NCBI GenBank assembly: GCA_963921305.4
Contig: CAWUEX030000002.1
Span: 2,480,001 to 2,544,000, forward strand
DNA: 64,000 bases
Source of the DNA: CAWUEX02 sp963921305
GTDB taxonomy: Bacteria; Pseudomonadota; Alphaproteobacteria; Rhodospirillales; Rhodospirillaceae
Direction: 5' to 3'
Both the position numbers and the translations under genes were made by a program. The first letter of the stretch is position 1, and every line of letters starts with the position of its first letter. Shown here piece by piece: positions 15,052 through 23,032 of this stretch. The notes below the pieces were generated by a model, which was given only the letters and a program-made list of their open reading frames with translations, did not search any database and had not been told where the DNA came from.

Positions 15052-18000
15052 ATGACGCGCATTGGCACCATGATCAGTCATATGGTCCGGTCGGTTCTTA
15101 TTCTGGCCGGGGTGCTGCTGTGCGCGCAGGACGGGTACGCTGCCCCCATTCGGGTTGCCGACCGCGACGGCTATGGCCGCATCGTTTTTGATTGGACCGC
15201 GCCGGTTCGCTACAGCGCGACCGTCGTCGGCGGCCAACTGGTGCTGCAGTTTGACCAGCCGGTGACGGGCGACGTTGCAGCTGCGGCGCAGAATCTGGCG
15301 GGCTACCTGGGGGTCGGGCGTGTCAGCCCAGACCGTCGTACCATCACGTTCTCGCTGAGAAACAATTTCCAGATGCGGTCGATCACCGTCGGCGCGGCGG
15401 TGGTTGTTGATCTGTTTGGCGCACCACCCGTTCGTCCAACCCAGGCTGCGGCACCCGCGCCCACGCCTCAACCAGCTGCAGCACCTCAGGCGCCTGCGAC
15501 GGCGCAAGCCCCGGCTGTACCCGCGTCGCCCGCGCCTCTGACTGTGCGCAATGGCCGTCACCCGGATTACACGCGGCTGGTGTTCGACTGGCCGTCGGCC
15601 ATTCCCTACACAGTGGCGCGTCAGGCGGACAGGACCCGGGTAACGTTTCAACGGCCGACGACGCTCAGTGTTGACGCCTTCCGGCGCAGCCTACCCGTCG
15701 AGTTGCGGGCCGCGACCCTCACATCCGGAAATGGCGAGACAACGGTCAATCTGCCGGTTCCTTCTGATCAGGAGGTGCGCCATTTCGTCAACGGAAACAG
15801 CATCGTTGTTGACCTTATGGCGTCGGCCGCAGTAGCCACCGCACCGGTAGCGCCTGCGCCAGCACCGACTCCCGCCGGGGCTATTCGTGTCGATGGTGCC
15901 GGTCCGGTTCAATTGCTTGCCGACGGACGCGTGCCGCCACCACCGCCCGCCAAGCCGGAGCCTGCGCAAGGCGCGACGCCCGCCCCAGCGTCACCTCAGG
16001 TGTTAGCTGCGGCGCTCACGCCTGAAGCCACCAGCGGACCTTCAGTCACGGCAACTGCATCCGCCATCGATGCCCTGCCTGCGGGTGCCGGCCGCGAAGT
16101 CAGCATGGTCATCCCATGGCGGGAGCCCGCGGCCGCTGCGATTTTCCGCCGGGCCGGATTCCTGTGGGTTATCTTTGACCGTTATCAGCAACTGGACATC
16201 GACTCCCTGACGCGTGTCGCCGCGCCCTATGTCACCTACATGGAGCAGCTGCCCTACCGGAACAACACGATTGTCCGGATGGTAACGCAGCCCGGGGTGA
16301 ATCCGTTTGTCCGCCGCGAGGGCTTGGCGTGGATCCTCGATTTCAAAGCCTTGCCCATGCGGCCGACCCGCTCGCTTGAGGTTACCGCGCAGTTCGACCG
16401 CCTTGAACCCAGCCTCTTTATTCCGATTACGGAGGCGGGACGGACGATTGCGGTGGAAGACCCTGAGGTCGGCGACGTCTTCCTGGCCGTACCTGCTATT
16501 CCACTCGGGTACGGAATGTTTCCGCCGAGGACATATCCCAATCTTGAACTGCCCGTGACTGGACAGGGCATTATTGTTCTGCCCAAGTCTGACGGCGTCC
16601 GGGCGCTGGCGACACGCGGTGGTGTGGAAATCGATGCCCAGGGCGGCCTGGCTGTATCCCAAATCGCGGCGGAGTCCGCTGGCATGTCGACCTTCGAGTC
16701 CGTCGAGGGGATGGAGCGCATCCTCAACTTGGAAGCGTGGCAGATCGGCAACGAGATCGACTACAACCGCAACAAGCAGGCTCTGCAGTTTGGACTCGCC
16801 GACGAGCGCGAGGAAGTCCGCGAGCAGGCCCGTTATCGTTTGGCGCAGTATCAGTTCGTCAATGGTTTCTTCGCCGAAGCGTTGGGGATTACCCGGGTGA
16901 TGATGTCGGAGAATCCGCAGATCGAGAACACCGGCGCGTTCCGGGCGCTGCGCGGTTCGGCAAATATGATGATGGGCCGGTACGAGGAGGCGGTGGACGA
17001 TTTCAACCACTACTCCCTGGCGAATGAAGAAGATATTCGGTTCTGGGCGTCACTCGCGCGGGCGCAATTGTCAGAGCCCGAACTTGAGGCTGAGACAGTC
17101 ATCAAGACAGGCGGGACGATTGAATCTTACCCCCGCCGCATCAAGATACCGCTGTCTATTCTTGCTGCTGAAACCGCGATCGAGGCGGGCGACGCTTTCG
17201 GCGCTCAGGGTTTCCTAAGCATGATCGCCCAGCAGAATCCGCGCCCCAATGAGCAGGCCGCCATCAACTATCTGGAAGGCCGCCTCAACGAAAAGACGGG
17301 CGAGCTGCAAGCGGCGATCGAGCAGTACGAGCTGGCGGAAGAAAGCCAAAGCCGGCTCTACCAAACGCTTGCCGCTCGGGACCGGTATGAGCTCGAACAT
17401 GAAATGGGCCGGCTCAGCACGCTGGACTTGATCGATAACCTGGAGCAGCTGCGTTACCGCTGGCGCGGCGACGACATCGAGCTCGGGATTCTTCAGCGTC
17501 TGTCTGACTTGTATATCGAGCAGGACTCCTTCGGGGATGCGCTGAGGACACTCAAGCTCGCGGCATCCTATTTCCGCGATGATCCGAGCGTCGAAGGCGT
17601 GGCGGGCCGCATGAATGAGGTCTTCGAAGACCTCTACCTGAACGGTGGCGCGGACAGCCTCTCGCCGGTGACGGCTATCGCCCTGTTTGACGAGTTTAGC
17701 GATTTACTACCGCCAGGCCGCCGTGGAGATGAAATGATCCGTATGCTGGCGGATCGCCTGGTCTCGGTAGACCTGCTCGACCAGGCTGCTTTGCTGCTCG
17801 AACGCCAAGTGGAATTTCGGCTTGCCGGGCCGGAACAGGCCCGGGTCGGTGGCCGTCTCGCGCTGGTGCACCTGATGAATCGCGAGCCTGAGAAAGCCTT
17901 GGAGGTTCTGCAGGATACGAACTCACCGCAGTTAACCCGTGAACTCCAAGCGAGCCGCAGGCGCTTGCAGGCACGGGCGCTGACCGACCTCGGGCGTCCA

Positions 18001-18426
18001 GACGAAGCCATCGTGCTGTTGGGCGCGGACATGAGTGAAGAATCCAAGCAATTGCGGGCTGAAATATACTGGCGCAGCCAGAATTGGCCGGCCGCTGCCA
18101 ACGCCATTGCCGAGATGGTTCCCGCGGCGGACCGCAACCTGACCTTGGATGACGACAACGCCCGCCTCATCCTCGATTGGGTCACCGCCTTAACTCTGGC
18201 GGGCGATGACCGCACCGCCACACGGGTGCGTCAGCGCTACGTCACAGCCATGAACCAGACACCCTTCGCCGATGCGTTCGACCTGATCACAACGCCCCGC
18301 GAAGCCGGGCTGGTCGATTTCCGCACCGTGCGCTCGCAAATCGAGCAGGCGGAGAACTTCCAGTCGTTCCTGGTGGAGTACGACGAGATCATTGGCGACC
18401 AAGGCCTGTCCAGCGCCATCAACTAG
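15052..18426 (+). CDS. Giant exported TPR protein of the flagellar cluster
   Basis: A 1124-residue secreted or periplasmic protein. A signal peptide (about 1-30) is followed by two similar beta-rich AMIN-like units (about 31-122, RVADRDGYGRIVFDWTAPV; about 165-260, VRNGRHPDYTRLVFDWPSA) joined by Ala/Pro-rich linkers. A third unit (about 340-450; VIFDRYQQLDIDSLTRVAAP) precedes a long helical region from about 550 with TPR-type repeats (FFAEALGITRVMMSENPQIE, MMGRYEEAVDDFNHYSLANE, DSFGDALRTLKLAASYFRDD, EKALEVLQDTN). Proteins of this layout recur in alphaproteobacterial motility loci, but I know of no assigned function. It follows the motB-like pair directly and may scaffold the stator or a peptidoglycan contact. 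Confidence 0.8.
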   Translation: MTRIGTMISHMVRSVLILAGVLLCAQDGYAAPIRVADRDGYGRIVFDWTAPVRYSATVVGGQLVLQFDQPVTGDVAAAAQNLAGYLGVGRVSPDRRTITFSLRNNFQMRSITVGAAVVVDLFGAPPVRPTQAAAPAPTPQPAAAPQAPATAQAPAVPASPAPLTVRNGRHPDYTRLVFDWPSAIPYTVARQADRTRVTFQRPTTLSVDAFRRSLPVELRAATLTSGNGETTVNLPVPSDQEVRHFVNGNSIVVDLMASAAVATAPVAPAPAPTPAGAIRVDGAGPVQLLADGRVPPPPPAKPEPAQGATPAPASPQVLAAALTPEATSGPSVTATASAIDALPAGAGREVSMVIPWREPAAAAIFRRAGFLWVIFDRYQQLDIDSLTRVAAPYVTYMEQLPYRNNTIVRMVTQPGVNPFVRREGLAWILDFKALPMRPTRSLEVTAQFDRLEPSLFIPITEAGRTIAVEDPEVGDVFLAVPAIPLGYGMFPPRTYPNLELPVTGQGIIVLPKSDGVRALATRGGVEIDAQGGLAVSQIAAESAGMSTFESVEGMERILNLEAWQIGNEIDYNRNKQALQFGLADEREEVREQARYRLAQYQFVNGFFAEALGITRVMMSENPQIENTGAFRALRGSANMMMGRYEEAVDDFNHYSLANEEDIRFWASLARAQLSEPELEAETVIKTGGTIESYPRRIKIPLSILAAETAIEAGDAFGAQGFLSMIAQQNPRPNEQAAINYLEGRLNEKTGELQAAIEQYELAEESQSRLYQTLAARDRYELEHEMGRLSTLDLIDNLEQLRYRWRGDDIELGILQRLSDLYIEQDSFGDALRTLKLAASYFRDDPSVEGVAGRMNEVFEDLYLNGGADSLSPVTAIALFDEFSDLLPPGRRGDEMIRMLADRLVSVDLLDQAALLLERQVEFRLAGPEQARVGGRLALVHLMNREPEKALEVLQDTNSPQLTRELQASRRRLQARALTDLGRPDEAIVLLGADMSEESKQLRAEIYWRSQNWPAAANAIAEMVPAADRNLTLDDDNARLILDWVTALTLAGDDRTATRVRQRYVTAMNQTPFADAFDLITTPREAGLVDFRTVRSQIEQAENFQSFLVEYDEIIGDQGLSSAIN

Positions 18427-18445
18427 CGTTATCAGCGTTTAAGAC

Positions 18446-19216
18446 TTAGCTATCCATTCCCTGAATGTGCCAGCCGCCGTCGACATGCAGCGTGTCGCCG
18501 GTCAGGTAGGCGCCCGCGTCTGAGGCCAAAAACACTGCCGCCGCCGCGACTTCCCAGGTTTCGCCGTGCCGCTTCAGGACAAGCCGTTTTAACCGCCGTT
18601 CGCGGCCTGCCGCGTCTGTTGTCAGCGTATGCTTGTTCATGTCCGTGAGGATGTACCCGGGCGCGATATTGTTGACGCGAATCTGATGTGGCCCCAGATC
18701 CATCGCCATCGCCCTCGTCAGCTGCTCCAGGCCACCCTTGGACGCGGCGTAACCGGCGAGTCCCGAGAATCCGCGCACGCCCCCGATGGAAGTGATGTTG
18801 ATAATGGCGCCGCCATGGCCTGCGTCGATCATCTCGTCTGCTGCCGCGATGCCGCAAGCATAGGCCGCCCGCAAGTTGGCTTCGATCTGTCCATCAAAGG
18901 CGCTGAGCCGGTCATCCGGCGACGTGATCGGAATAAAAATCCCGGCATTGTTGACCAAGCAGTCCAGACGGCCTGTTTCTGTCCGCGCGTCTTGGCATAG
19001 GGTTTTGAAGGCATCGACGTCAGTGATATCGCAGCGCTTATAGGTCACGCCGTCGCGCGGGGCCGCGTCCGGAGCTTCTGAGCGCCCCACCGCGATCACT
19101 CGTGCGCCATGGGCGGCCATGGCATCGGCGATCGCGGCGCCAATACCGCGTGAACCGCCGGTCACAATCGCAACCTTGTCCGCAAGAGAAAAGACAGCGG
19201 TGACGGGATCACTCAT
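18446..19216 (-). CDS. SDR-family oxidoreductase
   Basis: A 256-residue classical short-chain dehydrogenase. The cofactor motif is TGGSRGIGAAIA, the NNAG motif is CLVNNAGIFIPI, and catalysis is by Ser in INITSIGGVRGF with YAASKGG (YxxxK). The C-terminal YLTGDTLHVDGGWHIQGMDS is typical of this family. A residue of the GRSEAP type after strand two suggests NADP. It lies convergent to the flagellar TPR gene and between motility operons, but nothing in it points to motility. The start is uncertain (19216 or 19228); neither has a strong ribosome site. Confidence 0.9.
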   Translation of the reverse strand: MSDPVTAVFSLADKVAIVTGGSRGIGAAIADAMAAHGARVIAVGRSEAPDAAPRDGVTYKRCDITDVDAFKTLCQDARTETGRLDCLVNNAGIFIPITSPDDRLSAFDGQIEANLRAAYACGIAAADEMIDAGHGGAIINITSIGGVRGFSGLAGYAASKGGLEQLTRAMAMDLGPHQIRVNNIAPGYILTDMNKHTLTTDAAGRERRLKRLVLKRHGETWEVAAAAVFLASDAGAYLTGDTLHVDGGWHIQGMDS

Positions 19217-19318
19217 GCCGATGACCATTCTGAGTACGTTTGGTGGTCACCGCATGGGGCCGGATGGCCCGCCGTCTGTCAAGCGGGGGCTGTCCAGTAC
19301 CCTAGCCAGATTGAGCGG

Positions 19319-20095
19319 TTAAGAGAGTATGCCGAAGCTTTGGACCAGACTGCCCACCAGCACGTACCAGCCATCGACAAGAACGAAGAAGATGAGCTTA
19401 AAGGGTAGGGCAATCATCATCGGCGGCAGCATCATCATCCCCATGGACATCAGCACAGAGGCGATCACCATATCGATGATGATAAACGGCACGTAAATGA
19501 GGAATCCGATCTCAAACGCGCGTCTGAGCTCCGAGATCATGAACGCCGGAACGAGCGCTTCCAGCGGCGTCTCTTCCGGTGACGCAACCGGTCCTGAGTT
19601 GGACATGTCCATGAACAGCGCTAAGTCTTTAGGACGCACATGGCTCATCATGAAGGTGTGAAAAGGTCCAACTGACCGTTCGAAGGCCGTTGCCTCATCA
19701 ATCTGCCCTTCGATCAGTGGGCTTAAGCCCACGCTCCACGCTTCGTTCATGGTCGGGGCCATGATGAAGGCGGTCATGAAAATCGCGAGCGACATCACGA
19801 CAATATTCGGCGGAGATGTGTTGGTGCCCAGCGCGCGGCGCAAAATCGACAACACCACGACAATGCGCGTGAAGGCCGTAATCATCATGAGAATTGCCGG
19901 CGCGACCGACAAAACGGTAAGCACCAGAATGAGCTGAACGATCCGGCCTGTGGCGGACTCCTGACTTGGGCCAAAGTCAAAGTTCAAACTTTGTGCTGCA
20001 GCGTCGGGCGTCAAACAGACCAGCGCGATAAGGGCGGGCAGGGCCGCGTGACGCACTTTTCTAGATAGGCCGGTGAATAGGGCTAAAATCCTCAT
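19319..20095 (-). CDS. fliP: Flagellar type III export protein FliP
   Basis: A 258-residue polytopic protein of the export gate. A cleavable leader (RILALFTGLSRKVRHAALPA, ends DAAAQS) precedes the FliP core: ILVLTVLSVAPAILMMITAF, TRIVVVLSILRRALGTNTSP, LAIFMTAFIMAPTMNEA, MDMSNSGPVASPEETPLEAL then VPAFMISELRRAFEIGFLIY, and the terminal MMLPPMMIALPFKLIFFVLV then DGWYVLVGSLVQSF. The ATG at 20095 has AAGG upstream; a longer frame begins inside fliO. It is last in the fhlB-like / unknown / fliO / fliP operon. Confidence 0.97.
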   Translation of the reverse strand: MRILALFTGLSRKVRHAALPALIALVCLTPDAAAQSLNFDFGPSQESATGRIVQLILVLTVLSVAPAILMMITAFTRIVVVLSILRRALGTNTSPPNIVVMSLAIFMTAFIMAPTMNEAWSVGLSPLIEGQIDEATAFERSVGPFHTFMMSHVRPKDLALFMDMSNSGPVASPEETPLEALVPAFMISELRRAFEIGFLIYVPFIIIDMVIASVLMSMGMMMLPPMMIALPFKLIFFVLVDGWYVLVGSLVQSFGILS

Positions 20096-20108
20096 ATATA
20101 TAGCCTTT

Positions 20109-20417
20109 TTAGGAGTTTTCCTGGCCGAGACTGGCACCGGGAGATGTCATCTGAGCCGGAATGCGGTCCTCGATGACCACCGCGGTCGTTGGGCCAATCA
20201 GCAGAAGGTGTTCTGTGTTGTCCCGGCGCACCAGGACGAGTTTGTGGCGGGCATCCACCGACGAGGACTCGACGGCAGAGATGCGCTTCTTCCGCCCGAG
20301 GGGTGTTCTTGTTCCGTCGCCCAAGCCGTACCGCCGCAGGAGCCACGCCATACCCATAATAAGGCCCACGACGACTGCCAGCGCCAGGATCGCCTGTATA
20401 TATGTTCCCATACCCAT
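20109..20417 (-). CDS. fliO: Flagellar biosynthetic protein FliO
   Basis: A 102-residue protein with one transmembrane helix (about 5-25; TYIQAILALAVVVGLIMGMA) followed by WLLRRYG and a small cytoplasmic domain (ISAVESSSVDARHKLVLVRR, DNTEHLLLIGPTTAVVIED) that is the typical FliO C-terminal signature. FliO helps assemble or stabilise the FliP ring. It is 13 nt ahead of fliP, as expected. Confidence 0.93.
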   Translation of the reverse strand: MGMGTYIQAILALAVVVGLIMGMAWLLRRYGLGDGTRTPLGRKKRISAVESSSVDARHKLVLVRRDNTEHLLLIGPTTAVVIEDRIPAQMTSPGASLGQENS

Positions 20418-20425
20418 CGCGGTTT

Positions 20426-20764
20426 CTATCCCTCTGCGTCGAGGCTGCGCGCATAGGCAGACGCTGCCGTGTCTGGTTGTGCTTCCGTTTGAAGATCAGG
20501 TAATCCGCCATACTTGTCCGTCAGGGTGACGGTCAGACGATCCAGGTGCTGAATCAGGTCTGTCATGGGCTCGAGCAAAGTCTTGCTCTCCGCCGCGGGT
20601 AGTGTGACCGCCGCATCGCACAGAATGGCTGTTCGGTCTTGCAGGGCCTTCAAGTCGATCACCCGTCCGTCATTCACCAAGCGCGTTGCCGCTTGGACAA
20701 GAGACGCGACTTTTTCCAGCTCGTGACTGATTTGAGCGAGGTCATTCAACGCTGGCTCAGTCAT
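20426..20764 (-). CDS. Uncharacterised helical protein in the fliOP operon
   Basis: A 112-residue cytoplasmic protein of almost entirely helical character (NDLAQISHELEKVASLVQAA, LKALQDRTAILCDAAVTLPA, LLEPMTDLIQHLDRLTVTLT). Its start overlaps the stop of the fhlB-like gene by 8 nt, and fliO follows 8 nt after its end, so it is firmly part of the operon. Size, composition and context resemble small flagellar chaperones such as FliT/FlgN types, but no diagnostic motif is visible. The function is unknown. Confidence 0.68.
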   Translation of the reverse strand: MTEPALNDLAQISHELEKVASLVQAATRLVNDGRVIDLKALQDRTAILCDAAVTLPAAESKTLLEPMTDLIQHLDRLTVTLTDKYGGLPDLQTEAQPDTAASAYARSLDAEG

Positions 20765-21053
20765 GCCAGTCTCCCAGGCTCTCTGGCGGCGCTGCCCCAT
20801 TTGCCTTGTAGAGATAGGACAGCACCTCGGCGACGGCGGCGAAGGCGTCCGTTGGAATCGGGCTATCGACGTCGACGGCCGCAAGCACCTGGACCAAGTC
20901 CGAGTCTTCGCGCACGCGCACGTCATTGGCGAACGCCAATTCCAGGATCTTTTCGGCGACAAAGCCCCGGCCAGACGCAACGACCTTGGGCGTATCCGAG
21001 TCCTGTTCCTCCAAAGCCACGGCGATGGTTTTGGGAAGAGGCGTGTCAGACAT
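20757..21053 (-). CDS. FlhB C-terminal-like protein (FhlB/YlqH family)
   Basis: A 98-residue soluble protein that matches only the cytoplasmic domain of FlhB (IAVALEEQDSDTPKVVASGR, then GFVAEKILELAFANDVRVRE, PIPTDAFAAVAEVLSYLYKA). It lacks the NPTH autocleavage loop present in the full-length FlhB at 23802-24869. Small FlhB-like proteins of this kind can partly replace the FlhB C-terminal fragment in substrate switching in some bacteria. The start is uncertain; I chose ATG 21053, and an in-frame GTG further upstream would add a short hydrophilic leader. It is the first gene of the fliP operon, downstream of the CtrA-type box. Confidence 0.75.
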   Translation of the reverse strand: MSDTPLPKTIAVALEEQDSDTPKVVASGRGFVAEKILELAFANDVRVREDSDLVQVLAAVDVDSPIPTDAFAAVAEVLSYLYKANGAAPPESLGDWHD

Positions 21054-21159
21054 CTGTGAGTCCGAGTCGTTCGGCGATTTGGTGCCTGAGTTCACTTGAA
21101 ACCGTCCTAATCTACCCGGCAGAGAGTTGTCCCAATGGCAGGTTTTTGGCCCACAACTA

Positions 21160-21172
21160 GGCAAAATTTGCC
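21160..21172. promoter_or_regulatory. 13-bp palindrome in the divergent flagellar promoter region
   Basis: GGCAAAATTTGCC is a perfect palindrome around a central A. It lies 10 bp from the CtrA-type box. It may be a second operator; no regulator can be named. Confidence 0.35.
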
Positions 21173-21181
21173 CCATAGCCT

Positions 21182-21196
21182 TTAAGAAACGCTTAA
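21182..21196. promoter_or_regulatory. CtrA-type binding site TTAA-N7-TTAA
   Basis: The sequence TTAAGAAACGCTTAA (21182-21196) is a perfect match to the palindromic CtrA core TTAA-N7-TTAA. It lies in the region between the minus-strand fhlB-like operon (start about 21053) and the plus-strand flgB operon (start 21431), so it could serve either. That the same plus-strand operon ends with cckA, whose kinase feeds phosphate to CtrA, makes regulation by CtrA plausible. Confidence 0.65.
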
Positions 21197-21430
21197 GTGA
21201 CGGGCCGATCCGTCGCGATGCGGTCCGGGGCAAAAAGCCCAGAATTCTGCGATTCATGGATTCTTAAGATTCCCCGGCCACTCTCATCCTTGGTAAGGGC
21301 CGCTTCTCCCCATCGAAGCATGCGCTTTCGGGCGCGACACACCGGCAGACCAGTTTGTTAACTGCCTGGAATGTTTGAATATTTTCGGTTTGCAGACGCG
21401 TTTTGCGTGTGCAGGGCGAGGGATAGGGAT

Positions 21431-21838
21431 ATGGACGTCGGAAATCTTAAGCTGTTCCAGATGGCGTTGACCAAGATGGAGTGGGCGTCGCAGCGCCAGA
21501 AGCTGCTCTCCCAAAACGTCGTCAACGCCGATACGCCGGAATACCAGCCGAAAGACCTCAAGGACATCGACTTCCGGCGCGAACTGCGCAAAGCCGCGCC
21601 GGTCAAAGTCGCCATGACCAATCAGGGTCACATGAAGGGCACGCTGCCCGAAGTCGAGCCGTACCGGGCGCGGGATGTGCGCCGCAACTTCGAGGCGTCG
21701 CCGGACGGCAACCAGGTCATTCTTGAAGAGCAGATGCAGAAAGTCGGTGATACGCGTGGTGACTACAACATCGCCGTCACCCTGATGCAATCGCACATGA
21801 AAATGCTGAAGACCGCGCTTGGCCGCGGTGGGTCGTAA
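21431..21838 (+). CDS. flgB: Flagellar rod protein FlgB
   Basis: A 135-residue proximal rod protein beginning MDVGNLKLFQMALTKMEWAS, then QRQKLLSQNVVNADTPEYQP (the NxxNxxTPxY rod-protein motif), and ending GDYNIAVTLMQSHMKMLKTA. The start at 21431 has AGGGATAGGGAT just upstream and fits the family length; a frame-opening ATG at 21371 adds an unrelated hydrophobic leader. It heads the operon flgB-flgC-fliE-fliQ-fliR-flhB-cckA. Confidence 0.95.
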   Translation: MDVGNLKLFQMALTKMEWASQRQKLLSQNVVNADTPEYQPKDLKDIDFRRELRKAAPVKVAMTNQGHMKGTLPEVEPYRARDVRRNFEASPDGNQVILEEQMQKVGDTRGDYNIAVTLMQSHMKMLKTALGRGGS

Positions 21839-21852
21839 AAGGATCGCGCATC

Positions 21853-22263
21853 ATGGATAATCTCAGCGCCAGTTCAAAAATCGCAGCCCATGGCATGAAA
21901 GCTCAGGCGACGCGTCTAAGGGTCATTTCTGAAAACTTGGCGAACGTGAACTCAACGTCGGAATTTCCAGGCGGTGAACCGTATCGCCGCAAACTCGTCA
22001 CTTTCCGCAATACGCTGGACCGTGAGCTCGAGGCCAATACGGTCAAGGTCAAGCGCATCTTCGACGACCAGTCGACACTGGAGTCGAAGTACAGCCCGAC
22101 GCATCCGGCCGCCGATGATGAAGGCTACATCCTGGTACCGAACGTCAACCCGCTGATTGAGATGATGGACATGCGCGAAGCGCAAAGGTCGTACGAGGCG
22201 AACATGAACGTCATCTCCACGTCGCGGCAAATGCTCGCGAAAACACTAGAGCTTCTGCGCTGA
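21853..22263 (+). CDS. flgC: Flagellar rod protein FlgC
   Basis: A 136-residue rod protein. Its N-terminus, SSKIAAHGMKAQATRLRVIS then ENLANVNSTSE, carries the rod-protein motif. The C-terminal YILVPNVNPLIEMMDMREAQ, then RSYEANMNVISTSRQMLAKT, is diagnostic of FlgC. It starts 14 nt after flgB. Nothing is unusual. Confidence 0.96.
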   Translation: MDNLSASSKIAAHGMKAQATRLRVISENLANVNSTSEFPGGEPYRRKLVTFRNTLDRELEANTVKVKRIFDDQSTLESKYSPTHPAADDEGYILVPNVNPLIEMMDMREAQRSYEANMNVISTSRQMLAKTLELLR

Positions 22264-22270
22264 TTCTAAA

Positions 22271-22304
22271 CCGGGACGGACACGCTAAACAGCGGACGTC
22301 CCGG
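22271..22304. other. Intercistronic hairpin between flgC and fliE
   Basis: An 8-bp inverted repeat (CCGGGACG / CGTCCCGG) with an 18-nt loop. It has no T-run. It may tune mRNA stability or attenuate the downstream export genes. Confidence 0.35.
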
Positions 22305-22343
22305 TCATAACATCGACCTAGTAAAGACATCCCGGAGGGGGCC

Positions 22344-22667
22344 ATGGCCGTAGATTTCAATACCGCAGTGAACGCATACCGCGATGCCGCAAGTGCGGTG
22401 CGTGACGCAGGCAAGACGGGGCAGGTTGCTGAGACGGCCGACCCGAATGACAGCTCATTCGCGAACATGGTCAAGGGCTCCTTGGACAACGCTGTCGCAA
22501 CCGGTGAACATGCCGAACAGATGACCATGGCCCGGCTCGCTGGTGAGGCGTCGACCATGGATGTGGTGACTGCTGTCGCCAATGCGCAGCACACGTTGGA
22601 AACGGTTGTTGCTGTGCGCGACAAGGTTCTGACCGCTTACCAAGAAATCTTGCGGATGCCCATCTAA
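22344..22667 (+). CDS. fliE: Flagellar hook-basal body protein FliE
   Basis: A 107-residue MS-ring/rod adaptor. The second half is characteristic: SFANMVKGSLDNAVATGEHA, then STMDVVTAVANAQHTLETVV then AVRDKVLTAYQEILRMPI, the usual FliE C-terminus. A strong GGAGGGGG site lies 2 nt before the ATG. FliE joins the MS ring to the rod. Confidence 0.95.
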   Translation: MAVDFNTAVNAYRDAASAVRDAGKTGQVAETADPNDSSFANMVKGSLDNAVATGEHAEQMTMARLAGEASTMDVVTAVANAQHTLETVVAVRDKVLTAYQEILRMPI

Positions 22668-22707
22668 GCGAGTTGGTCGCAAAACGCAGTATTTCCCGGA
22701 TGCCGTT

Positions 22708-22974
22708 ATGAACGAAGTTGAAGTGATCGATATCGGGCGCGATGCGGTTTGGGTCATGCTGAAAGTGGCAGGGCCCATTCTCATTGTCGGCCTGATCGTC
22801 GGTCTCTCAATATCAGTTTTTCAAACCGTGACGCATATCCAGGAAATGACTCTTACCTTCATTCCGAAAATTATCGCGGTCTTTACGTCGCTGATCCTCT
22901 TCATGCCATGGATGTTGACTCAGTTGAACGAGTTCACCATGCGGGTCATGGATAAGATCATTAGTTTACCATAG
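22708..22974 (+). CDS. fliQ: Flagellar type III export protein FliQ
   Basis: An 88-residue protein with two transmembrane helices. It begins with DIGRDAVWVMLKVAGPILIV, and the conserved turn VGLSISVFQTVTHIQEMTLT then FIPKI is the FliQ signature. It forms the export gate with FliP and FliR and lies next to fliR as expected. Confidence 0.96.
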   Translation: MNEVEVIDIGRDAVWVMLKVAGPILIVGLIVGLSISVFQTVTHIQEMTLTFIPKIIAVFTSLILFMPWMLTQLNEFTMRVMDKIISLP

Positions 22975-23032
22975 CCGTCCTATCGAGACGCGGCCCGCGC
23001 GGTACCACGTGGGGGCATAGTGAGGCGACCCC

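Noticed and set aside
14662..15651. 329-codon minus-strand open frame
   Set aside because: Antisense to the motB-like and TPR genes, very Arg-rich, with no recognisable domain.
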